From: Candidatus Woesearchaeota archaeon | GTDB lineage: Archaea > Nanobdellota > Nanobdellia > Woesearchaeales > GCA-2686295 | Reading direction: 5' to 3' | Assembly: GCA_002686295.1 (NCBI GenBank) | Contig: NZBB01000033.1 | Span: 1-8,055 of the forward strand | DNA length: 8,055 nt | Notes under the pieces: model-generated | Database searches by the model: none | Told to the model about the DNA's origin: nothing | Seen by the model: only the letters and a program-made list of their open reading frames with translations | Part shown: one piece after another, positions 1 through 6,562 of the stretch | Numbering within the stretch: the stretch's first letter is position 1 | How the letters are laid out: the number at the start of each line of letters is the position of its first letter | Position numbers and translations under genes: made by a program

Positions 1-3000
1 AACATATTCATAAAAAAACCTTGAAGCTATATCAACACCTGCATTTATTCTTTCTTCTTTTGCTTTTTTTATCGCAATTGTTCTTCGTTTCTCTATTTTT
101 TTAAAATCCTCGCTTTCTTCACCCTTCTCATCTATTTCTTCAACATCAATATTTTGATCTTCTAAAGTTTTTTTAGTTTTTTGAACAAACTCATAATCTT
201 TTTGACTCTCAGCAAATTTCTTTTTAGTAAAATCATCGATAACTGGTTTTTTAGCTTTTTCTAAATTGGCTTTGGCTGTTTTGACTGCCTTTTCGGCTTC
301 GGTTTCGGTTGCTTCTTCGGCTTCGGCTAATTTTTCTTTGGCTTCGGCTAATTTTTCTTTGGCTTCAATATAAGCTTCATTTTCATCTAACATTGTTTTT
401 AACTCATCAACAGGCTCTCCATCATCATAAAGAGGTGGTGGATCATAATTTTCATAATTCTTTTCAACAAAGTCATTAAAGTTAGAAACGTAATTCATAT
501 TTTCCAACATTAGAGTATATGTTTCTGCATCTAATTCTAAAAGATCAGTTTCATCCTTTGCTTCTTGTCTTTGTGCAAGTTTTTCTTCTAAAGCTTTAGT
601 TGTTTTTTCCATTTCATTATTAAACTTTTCTTCAGTAGTTGTAACAAAAGATTTTGCTTCTGACACTGATTTGGTTAAATCATCTCGTGCAGCAACTTTT
701 TCAATAACATCTTCAACTAAACTAACAGAATCCTTATAGCCATTATATAGTTGAGAATCATAAGTTTTAAGAGCATGTAATTGATCGTCAGTTAGAATTA
801 CGCTTTCATCATCTAACTTTGGAGCATTAGTATTAGTATCCTCTAAATAAACATTTATTTCTCTAAAAAAAGTTTGTCCTTTTCTTATTGCTTTGTATAA
901 ATCAGGAGTTGAAACAGATTCTCTTCTGAATTCACGAATACTTTTTTCAAAACCAACTATCTCTTCATCCGTTGGAGATGGTATATCGCCATACTTTGCG
1001 CCTATAAGGCTTGAACTCTTTATTCTGCATTCTTCAACTCCACCTGTGCATAAAGCGGCTGTGCAAACATCTGGAGATGGTGTATAAGCATAATTCTTAG
1101 AGCCAGAAGTTAAAGAATCTTGAAGCAAAAACCTGCCAAGAGAGTCTGGAATGTGACAAACACCAATTTTCCAATCAGGCGAATCGACAGCAAGAACACC
1201 ATTGTTACAAATAAATTTATCAAGAACTCCCATTAAAACATTAGGAATTAATAGATTAACATAACTATCAAAGTTATCTGCAATGTTTTTGACAGCTCTA
1301 ATTCCGGGTATTTCCAAAGCTTCACTGACAAACATTTTACAATGATAAGCACTTTGAGCTTCTTCACAACCATACACATCAATTCCATACTCGGAATTTG
1401 CTTTTAAGCAGGTCAATACTTCGCATTGATTCTCTCTTAGTCTGTTTAAATGTGCAATTAAAGCAGGCAAACAACCTCTATAAGCAGCTGCAATAATGCT
1501 TGTCTCAACATTAGGCGCTTTAATATCTTGCACTACACTATCAAAATTAATAGCTTGAGCAAATTCATTACCAGATACAGCATCAGAAACAGTATCAGAA
1601 ATAGTATTCATTTTATTAACCCATTCAAAACTTGTTTCATCAAAAAACTTTGCTTCATCTAAAGGACAAGAAGTCCAAGTACAAGTTTTACCTAGCAAAC
1701 CAAGAGGAATATCTCCTTTCAACTTTTTCTCAGCTTTATTTGTTACATCAAAACTTTTTTTACCGGCAATCTTTACACCTGCGAAACCAGAAACTTTCTC
1801 AATAACAACGCCTGCAACTTCTGTAGCAACAGATAAACCCTCTGCATAATCAAGAAAAACTGATACTGAACAAATATCATGCATTGTTGAAAGAACAGTA
1901 TTTGCCAAACCTATATAATTCTGGTCAACTAAACCACTTTCCTCCCACTTCTTTATTTTATCAACGAATGCTTCGCCTGGTGTTCCTAGCTTTGAATTTC
2001 TCATTCCAAAATTGAATGTGACTGTTTCTTTCTCTGGTAAGTCATAGTATCCATTGTTGTCCGCAATTCTTAAAGATAGGTTGCATATAACTTCAAATGA
2101 ACCGCCAAAATCATTTACATCTGCTGCTCTGCTGAACACAAAATCTATTCTATTATCTCCTTCACCTGCTTTTTTATCAGCTATTTTTATCTCTGAGAAA
2201 ACAAAAGAAGTCGTTGAAATATTATTATTCTGCTTGTAGACGCAACTTTCTATATCTTGTTGTAATACCAGCGCATCTGAGCATCTATCACTTGAAATAC
2301 TATACTCTCCGAATACAGGATATCTTATTCCTGCTTCCAAAGCTAAATCAAGCATTATTCTGTCAATTGAACTTGGTCTTAGCTCTTGTTCAGTCACAGA
2401 AAAACAGTTCGGAGTTCTATCTCTTAGAATTGGATAAATTGAAATAGAAGTTGTCACAGAAGCTTTATTACCCACTATATCTTTAAAAATCATTTCAGGC
2501 TCAGAAACAGCTGGCAGTATTCCACTAACCCTAAACAAACACTCATATAATCCATCAATATTTTTATCACATTCAGCAGAAGAAACTTCTCCACCATTAA
2601 GCGATGAAGTGTTTATTGTGGCTGTTAATCCTTCATTTTCTTCATCAACCAATACTTTAATGAATAATGTATCTCCTTCTTTAATCTCCCCATATCTTGA
2701 ATCAGAAGTTACCTCAATATTATCAGTATCAACAGAAGGTGCATCTCCGTCACAAACAAGCTCGTTAGATAGTGAATTCTTAACCTTGTTGTATGCATCA
2801 TCCATGCTTTGATGTTTCAAAATTTTCAGAACAACTTTCTGTCCTGAATTACAGGTTTTTTTTGCCCTACCAACACATGTAAGCCCTGTGCAGTCCTGCA
2901 CTATATGCGTGTCTCCTCCAAGAGAGTATTTAACAAGTCTCTTCTCAAATGGTCCGTCGTCAAACTTCAGCTCTATATCAGTGTATTCATCAGAAGCGAT

Positions 3001-3456
3001 ATAACAAACATCTTCAATACAAGTATCTGTTTTTATTGAAGTAGCTGTTGGAGAAGTATCATCCATTGAGAAAGTATATGTTGTTTCAACAAATTCCTCT
3101 CCTGCATCAGTAGTCACAGTCATTGGTATAATCACCGAAGCCGAAGGAAGCATTAACTCAACCATTCTGATATAACAAGTATAAGTATCACCAACTTCTT
3201 GACAATTATCAGCCTGAACTATCCTATTTTGATAACCAAATGTCTGAGCATAAACAGTGTTCTTGTGAAGACCAGATATATCGGCCACCAGACTAGAAAA
3301 TTCTCCAGTTACAGTTAATCTAAGATCAATATTTGGAACTCTGGAGTTTGAAACAGTTGAAATAGGAGCTCCATGGCTTAAGAATTCAATATCAACATTT
3401 ACAGCCAAAACAGACTGAATCATTAAAAGAAACACTATGAAAAACTCTTTTCTCAT
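1..3456 (-). CDS. Giant secreted Cys-rich surface protein with coiled-coil C-terminal region (partial, no stop in window)
   Basis: I do not recognise this family. The frame is open for 1152 codons from ATG at 3456 to base 1, so the C-terminus is missing. Residues 1-18 (MRKEFFIVFLLMIQSVLA) form a signal peptide, so the protein is exported. Residues about 19-460 look like a chain of beta-sandwich modules; the one at about 240-342 (GDTLFIKV, DGLYEC, DIVGNKASVT) resembles Ig/cadherin-like repeats of archaeal surface proteins. Residues about 490-810 look mainly helical. Twenty-seven cysteines lie between 85 and 810, many in close pairs (146/151, 189/194, 592/597, 678/683, 798/803/810), suggesting disulfides outside the cell. 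Residues about 811-1152 contain no Cys, are rich in Lys and Glu, and include heptad-like KEKLAEA repeats. An SD (GAGGT, 3467-3471) 10 bases upstream supports the start. A surface structural, adhesion or anchoring role is inference; no enzyme motif was seen. Confidence 0.85.
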   Translation of the reverse strand, partial: MRKEFFIVFLLMIQSVLAVNVDIEFLSHGAPISTVSNSRVPNIDLRLTVTGEFSSLVADISGLHKNTVYAQTFGYQNRIVQADNCQEVGDTYTCYIRMVELMLPSASVIIPMTVTTDAGEEFVETTYTFSMDDTSPTATSIKTDTCIEDVCYIASDEYTDIELKFDDGPFEKRLVKYSLGGDTHIVQDCTGLTCVGRAKKTCNSGQKVVLKILKHQSMDDAYNKVKNSLSNELVCDGDAPSVDTDNIEVTSDSRYGEIKEGDTLFIKVLVDEENEGLTATINTSSLNGGEVSSAECDKNIDGLYECLFRVSGILPAVSEPEMIFKDIVGNKASVTTSISIYPILRDRTPNCFSVTEQELRPSSIDRIMLDLALEAGIRYPVFGEYSISSDRCSDALVLQQDIESCVYKQNNNISTTSFVFSEIKIADKKAGEGDNRIDFVFSRAADVNDFGGSFEVICNLSLRIADNNGYYDLPEKETVTFNFGMRNSKLGTPGEAFVDKIKKWEESGLVDQNYIGLANTVLSTMHDICSVSVFLDYAEGLSVATEVAGVVIEKVSGFAGVKIAGKKSFDVTNKAEKKLKGDIPLGLLGKTCTWTSCPLDEAKFFDETSFEWVNKMNTISDTVSDAVSGNEFAQAINFDSVVQDIKAPNVETSIIAAAYRGCLPALIAHLNRLRENQCEVLTCLKANSEYGIDVYGCEEAQSAYHCKMFVSEALEIPGIRAVKNIADNFDSYVNLLIPNVLMGVLDKFICNNGVLAVDSPDWKIGVCHIPDSLGRFLLQDSLTSGSKNYAYTPSPDVCTAALCTGGVEECRIKSSSLIGAKYGDIPSPTDEEIVGFEKSIREFRRESVSTPDLYKAIRKGQTFFREINVYLEDTNTNAPKLDDESVILTDDQLHALKTYDSQLYNGYKDSVSLVEDVIEKVAARDDLTKSVSEAKSFVTTTEEKFNNEMEKTTKALEEKLAQRQEAKDETDLLELDAETYTLMLENMNYVSNFNDFVEKNYENYDPPPLYDDGEPVDELKTMLDENEAYIEAKEKLAEAKEKLAEAEEATETEAEKAVKTAKANLEKAKKPVIDDFTKKKFAESQKDYEFVQKTKKTLEDQNIDVEEIDEKGEESEDFKKIEKRRTIAIKKAKEERINAGVDIASRFFYEYV
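319..360 (-). repeat. 21-bp in-frame tandem repeat coding for a KEKLAEA heptad
   Basis: The unit GGCTTCGGCTAATTTTTCTTT occurs twice without mismatch (319-339 and 340-360), and a partial third copy starts at 361. Read on the minus strand it codes for the heptad-length peptide KEKLAEA, within a longer Ala/Lys/Glu-rich helix at about residues 1029-1069 of the giant surface protein. The exact DNA identity suggests recent slippage or unequal exchange, so copy number may vary between strains. Confidence 0.85.
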
Positions 3457-3466
3457 TAAATCAACT

Positions 3467-3471
3467 ACCTC
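3467..3471 (-). promoter_or_regulatory. Ribosome binding site of the giant surface protein gene
   Basis: The minus strand reads GAGGT here, 10 bases before the ATG at 3456. It matches the archaeal anti-SD and fixes the start at the Met that begins the signal peptide. Confidence 0.65.
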
Positions 3472-3496
3472 TTTCAAATTATAATCAAGCTTTTCA

Positions 3497-3506
3497 CTTA
3501 TATAAT
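3497..3506 (-). promoter_or_regulatory. TATA box for the giant surface protein gene
   Basis: The minus strand reads ATTATATAAG, preceded by a purine-rich GAAAA stretch that could be the TFB-recognition element. An archaeal start about 25 bases downstream would fall near 3476, giving a leader of about 20 bases that contains the SD. This makes the gene a transcription unit separate from metG, whose stop lies 78 bases upstream. Confidence 0.5.
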
Positions 3507-3519
3507 TTTCTATTATTCA

Positions 3520-3528
3520 ATAAAAAGA
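3520..3528 (-). terminator. Possible weak T-run terminator after metG
   Basis: Just past the metG stop the minus strand reads TTCTTTTTA. Archaeal RNA polymerase can terminate on T-runs without a hairpin. The run is only five T long and no stable stem was seen, so this is a weak call. Confidence 0.25.
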
Positions 3529-3534
3529 ATGTTC

Positions 3535-5514
3535 TCAACAAATATTCCCATCAACTTTTTTATCAACAAAAACTGTTTCAGAACTTGTTTTTAGAGGTTT
3601 TCCTTCAAAATAAGCTTTCCCATTCTCTGATTTAATCTTGACTTCCGAGAACTCCTTGTAGCTTATCTGCTTACTGCAATTAGAAATTCCATCAACAAAA
3701 ACCTGATCTCCCGGCTTTGATTTTTCAGCGAATAACAATCCTATCTTATCGCCTGTATCTGCTGCTAAAAGCATCCCTTCAGATTTCTCACCACGAATTT
3801 TTGCCGGCTGAAGATTATACAGCAACAATATGTTTTTTCCTTTCAAGTCATCAACACTATAAAAATCTTTTAGTCCAGACACTATACGTCTTTTTTCACC
3901 ACAATCAAGTTCTATCAAGTATAATTTATCTGCATTCGGATGATTCTTCACATCAACTATTTTAGCAACTTTTAAATCAAGTTTAGAGAAAACACTTTTT
4001 TTCTCTTCAGATTTAACAAGCTCAATTTTTCTGAACAATATATCTGCAATCCCAATTTTATGATTCTTTAAATCAAAATTTAAATCTGTGAAGACTAAAT
4101 TTTTGAGATTCAATTGTTTCTCAACATTATTTGCAAACATAGGCATTATTGGCTTTAATAGTATAATTAGATTCTTTACAAGATTAGTGCTAAGAGATAA
4201 TACTTCATGTGCTTTCTTCTTATCTTTCTTTATTAAAGCCCAAGGTTCATTGTCCTGAAAATATTTATTACCAATAGCACTTATCCTAAGAATAGTATTC
4301 AATGCATTTCTCAAATCATAATTTTCATAAAAAGACTTTGCTTCTTTGAACTTTGATTCAATTAAATCAGTAAATTCATCATCTTTTGCAATAATCATTG
4401 AACCATCAAAGTTTTTGTTCAAAAATGATAATGTCCGATAGATAAAATTAGCTAGATTACCAACTAATTCAGTATTAACCCTTTCAACCAATAATTCTTC
4501 AGAGTACTCTCCATCAGATTCTAAAGGCATAGTTTCAATTAAATAAAACTTAAATATTTCAGAACCATACTTCTCTATCTGAGAAAAAGGCTCTATTACA
4601 TTACCAGATGATTTGCTCATCTTCGCTCCACTAGATAAAATAAATCCATGAACCAATAATTTTTTCGGCAAAGAAATATTTGCAGACAAAAGCATTGCAG
4701 GCCAAAACGCTGCATGAAATCTTAGAATATCTTTTCCAATTATATGAACATCTGCAGGCCATAACTTGTCAAACTTTTTTTTATCCCTTCCATAACCAAT
4801 ACCAGTAATATAATTAGATAAGGCATCACACCAAACATACATTACCTGCTCATCATCACCAGGAACAGAAATCCCCCATGGAAGAGATTTTTTTGGTCTT
4901 GAAAAACTAATATCTTTTGCATCTTTAAGAAAAGACAATATTTCATTCTTTCTTTTTTTAGGAATAACTTTATATTCATCAGAACTTATTTTTTCAAAAA
5001 GTTCATTTTTGTACTTAGATAATCTGAAAAAGTAATTCTCTTCATTAACAACTTTAATCTTTAATTTTGGATGATGAGAACATTTATCGTCTATAAGCTC
5101 TCTTTTCACTTTGAAAGATTCACAGCCGACACAATACAAACCCTCATATTTTTTCTTATAGATATCGCCTGCTTTTATCAAATTATTCCATAGTTCAATT
5201 GCACCAGGATGATGAATTTTTTTATCCGTAGTTCTTATAAAATAATCATATGAAATATTCAGTTCTTTGTACAATTTTTTGAAAGCATCAACGTTTTCAT
5301 CCAGAAATTGAGAAATAGTTTTTCCTTTTTTTTTTGCAGTTTCCCAGTTCTTTGTTCCATGTTCATCCGTGCCTGTTTGAAACCATACATCATCACCTAA
5401 TAATTTATGAAAACGTGCAATTACATCTGTCTGTACAATTTCTAATGCATGACCTAAGTGTGGAACAGAATTAGGATATGCAATCGCAGTTGTTATGTAA
5501 AACTTATTCTTCAT
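3535..5514 (-). CDS. metG: Methionyl-tRNA synthetase with fused C-terminal tRNA-binding domain
   Basis: This cytoplasmic class I enzyme charges tRNA-Met with methionine using ATP. The 659-residue protein has the HIGH-type signature HLGHA (19-23), the TGTDEHG motif (47-53), a single zinc knuckle (C128, C131, C145, H148) inserted in the Rossmann fold, and the KMSKS loop (298-302) followed by SGN. A helical anticodon-binding domain spans about 340-500. Residues about 508-609 form an EMAP-II/Trbp111-like OB-fold tRNA-binding domain (LDLKVAKIVDVKNHPNADKL; LQPAKIRGEKSEGML). A further 50 residues follow, ending DKKVDGNIC. The one-knuckle form and the fused C-domain resemble enzymes of the Aquifex/Thermus type and of CPR/DPANN, not the two-knuckle form common in Euryarchaeota. 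The ATG has no SD but a TATA box lies 24-31 bases upstream, suggesting a leaderless mRNA. All catalytic motifs are intact. Confidence 0.97.
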   Translation of the reverse strand: MKNKFYITTAIAYPNSVPHLGHALEIVQTDVIARFHKLLGDDVWFQTGTDEHGTKNWETAKKKGKTISQFLDENVDAFKKLYKELNISYDYFIRTTDKKIHHPGAIELWNNLIKAGDIYKKKYEGLYCVGCESFKVKRELIDDKCSHHPKLKIKVVNEENYFFRLSKYKNELFEKISSDEYKVIPKKRKNEILSFLKDAKDISFSRPKKSLPWGISVPGDDEQVMYVWCDALSNYITGIGYGRDKKKFDKLWPADVHIIGKDILRFHAAFWPAMLLSANISLPKKLLVHGFILSSGAKMSKSSGNVIEPFSQIEKYGSEIFKFYLIETMPLESDGEYSEELLVERVNTELVGNLANFIYRTLSFLNKNFDGSMIIAKDDEFTDLIESKFKEAKSFYENYDLRNALNTILRISAIGNKYFQDNEPWALIKKDKKKAHEVLSLSTNLVKNLIILLKPIMPMFANNVEKQLNLKNLVFTDLNFDLKNHKIGIADILFRKIELVKSEEKKSVFSKLDLKVAKIVDVKNHPNADKLYLIELDCGEKRRIVSGLKDFYSVDDLKGKNILLLYNLQPAKIRGEKSEGMLLAADTGDKIGLLFAEKSKPGDQVFVDGISNCSKQISYKEFSEVKIKSENGKAYFEGKPLKTSSETVFVDKKVDGNIC

Positions 5515-5537
5515 GATAAAAATGTTAACTAAAGCAG

Positions 5538-5545
5538 TATTTAAA
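5538..5545 (-). promoter_or_regulatory. TATA box for leaderless metG transcript
   Basis: The minus strand reads TTTAAATA 24-31 bases before the metG ATG at 5514. With normal archaeal spacing transcription would start at or next to the A of ATG. The lack of any SD before metG agrees with a leaderless mRNA. Confidence 0.6.
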
Positions 5546-5550
5546 GTTAT

Positions 5551-5576
5551 TGTTGATAGTTATTGATAGTTGTTGA
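5551..5576. repeat. 10-bp direct repeat upstream of the metG TATA box
   Basis: Two copies of TNTTGATAGT lie at 5551-5560 and 5561-5570 with a partial third (TGTTGA) at 5571-5576. The 10-bp period is about one helical turn. They begin 6 bases upstream of the metG TATA box and follow the end of the lipoprotein gene, so they could be an activator or operator site. This may also be simple low-complexity sequence. Confidence 0.4.
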
Positions 5577-5586
5577 AAAAGAAGAA
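5575..5586 (-). terminator. Possible T-rich terminator of the three-gene uptake operon
   Basis: Directly after the lipoprotein gene's TGA the minus strand reads TTCTTCTTTTTC, a pyrimidine run with five consecutive T, of the sort used for intrinsic termination in archaea. No hairpin is evident. It would separate the operon from metG, which has its own promoter. Confidence 0.35.
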
Positions 5587-5937
5587 TCAAACTTTCTTAT
5601 AAGCAACTAATATTAAGTCTTCATCTCTTAACTCATATAGTTCAACACCAAGATTCATAGGTTCGTCATTAACATAATAAGTCCATGAATACTCATCATT
5701 AGCACAAACATTTTTTATGCATTCAACATATTCTGTGTAAAAAAACTTCTTAACTTTTAATTCGTATTTCTCTTTCATGATTTCTAATAAAGAAGCATCT
5801 TTAAAATAAAATTTTGAAGTCTCATTATTTCCAAGAATACTCAACACAAGAGTTATCTCTCCTTCACTGCTTTTCTCCTGACAGCTTATAAGAACGCTTA
5901 AGCTTATTAATAAGCTTATTGCAAACATCTTTTTCAT
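5587..5937 (-). CDS. DUF4430 (transcobalamin-like beta domain) lipoprotein
   Basis: Residues 1-18 (MKKMFAISLLISLSVLIS) form a lipoprotein signal and C19 sits in a lipobox-like LISC, so the 116-residue protein is probably lipid-anchored outside the membrane. Residues about 25-116 fit a single DUF4430-type domain: a SLLEI segment (49-53), a Cys pair (C73, C78), then the YSWTYYVN core (83-90) and a closing strand pattern LGVELYELRDEDLILVAY (96-113). DUF4430 is related to the beta domain of B12 carriers such as intrinsic factor and transcobalamin, so a ligand-capturing partner for the upstream S component is likely; the ligand is inferred. I chose ATG 5937 because GGGGG (5943-5947) lies 5 bases upstream; an in-frame ATG at 5955 adds MKKGVS but has no SD. 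The gene starts inside the S-component gene (74-base overlap). Confidence 0.82.
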   Translation of the reverse strand: MKKMFAISLLISLSVLISCQEKSSEGEITLVLSILGNNETSKFYFKDASLLEIMKEKYELKVKKFFYTEYVECIKNVCANDEYSWTYYVNDEPMNLGVELYELRDEDLILVAYKKV

Positions 5938-6562
5938 TGAAACCCCCTTTTTCATCTATAAGTTTTTTAGCTTTTGGTAAAGCAACTGCAAACAATAAAT
6001 TACTCGCTAAATGAGCAATTGTAAATGGTAGAGCTGTCAAAAACAACATTAAAGCACCAGCAGGAAAAATTATTATTGAGCTAAGGTTCATTATTATTTC
6101 AAAAGAGATTGTGGCCACCAGTGCAACAGTTATCGCACCAATGTAACCTGACTTTTTTCTTAAAAAACCGCCAAGAAAACCCGCAATACCAAATCCTAAT
6201 GCCTGAAAAATAGTCCAAGGTCCATGTCCACCAAAAACAAAGAAATTACTTGTTATTAAAGCACCAGAGCCAACTAAAAATCCTTTTTTCCTGCCAAATA
6301 ACCATCCCGCCAACAATGCAAAGAATGTTATTGGTTCAACGCTTGGCATTGTTTGCATTGGAACTCTTAACATTCCGGCTCCAAACATAAAAGAAATTAG
6401 TATTAAAGCCTCTCTAAGTTTCAGAACTGACTGTTGTTTTTGCAGTGCATGAAGAGCAACTTTTACTTTTGCAGATTCTTTTGTTTTTGTTTTCTGTTTC
6501 TCTTTTTGTCTGCTCTTTTCTTTAGATTTTCTCTTTTTCTTTAATTTTAGTTTTTGAATCAT
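5864..6562 (-). CDS. ECF transporter S component, cobalamin (CbrT)-like, with a polybasic N-terminal tail
   Basis: This is a membrane substrate-binding (S) subunit of an energy-coupling-factor vitamin transporter, 232 residues. About six hydrophobic segments are visible (roughly 51-68, 77-90, 94-110, 117-134, 139-166, 168-196). PITFFALLAGWLFGRKKGF (77-95), SNFF (105-108) and GGHGPWTIFQ (111-120) followed by GFGIAGFLGGFL match the pattern of S components assigned to cobalamin uptake (CbrT group), from recollection of that family. Residues 1-34 are half Lys/Arg, an extra cytoplasmic tail not usual for the family; a C-terminal tail of about 27 residues past the last helix overlaps the next gene. 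The start overlaps the upstream gene by ATGA and has no SD, implying coupled translation. It needs EcfT and EcfA subunits, which are not in the window. Membrane S component: confident; cobalamin as substrate: moderate. Confidence 0.8.
   Translation of the reverse strand: MIQKLKLKKKRKSKEKSRQKEKQKTKTKESAKVKVALHALQKQQSVLKLREALILISFMFGAGMLRVPMQTMPSVEPITFFALLAGWLFGRKKGFLVGSGALITSNFFVFGGHGPWTIFQALGFGIAGFLGGFLRKKSGYIGAITVALVATISFEIIMNLSSIIIFPAGALMLFLTALPFTIAHLASNLLFAVALPKAKKLIDEKGGFNEKDVCNKLINKLKRSYKLSGEKQ
5899..5918. repeat. Perfect 20-bp palindrome in the overlap of two genes
   Basis: Bases 5899-5908 (TAAGCTTATT) are followed by their exact reverse complement, AATAAGCTTA, at 5909-5918. In RNA this could fold as an 8-bp stem with a UUAA loop. 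It lies 19-38 bases downstream of the lipoprotein ATG, within its signal-peptide codons (LLISLS region) and also within the S-component C-terminal codons. It could be a translational control hairpin or a protein site, or chance in AT-rich DNA. Confidence 0.75.
5943..5947 (-). promoter_or_regulatory. Ribosome binding site deciding the lipoprotein start
   Basis: The minus strand reads GGGGGTTTCAATG: a G-rich SD-like run 5 bases before ATG 5937, lying within the upstream S-component coding region. It favours 5937 over the alternative ATG at 5955. Confidence 0.55.

Noticed and set aside
893..1087. Open frame of 64 codons on the plus strand
   Set aside because: It lies antisense within the giant surface protein frame, has no SD or TATA box and encodes no recognisable domain.
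2054..2812. Three short plus-strand open frames (2054-2239, 2214-2447, 2609-2812)
   Set aside because: All are antisense to the continuous minus-strand frame with signal peptide and paired cysteines; low-complexity translations typical of shadow frames.
3457..3534. tRNA or small RNA gene in the gap between metG and the giant surface protein gene
   Set aside because: The 78 bases are AT-rich without a cloverleaf or a stable stem and are explained by a TATA box, a short leader and an SD.
3717..3965. Open frame of 82 codons on the plus strand
   Set aside because: Antisense to the tRNA-binding domain of metG, which is clearly real.
5546..5576. Direct repeats considered as a CRISPR fragment
   Set aside because: The units are 10 bp and contiguous with no spacers.
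5938..5955. Upstream ATG at 5955 as the lipoprotein start
   Set aside because: It has no SD and would extend the overlap to 92 bases; ATG 5937 has a G-rich SD 5 bases away and a well-formed lipoprotein signal.
5864..5955. Frameshift artefact joining the S component and the lipoprotein
   Set aside because: Both reading frames are complete and sensible: the S-component helices end well before the overlap and the lipoprotein has its own SD, signal and lipobox.
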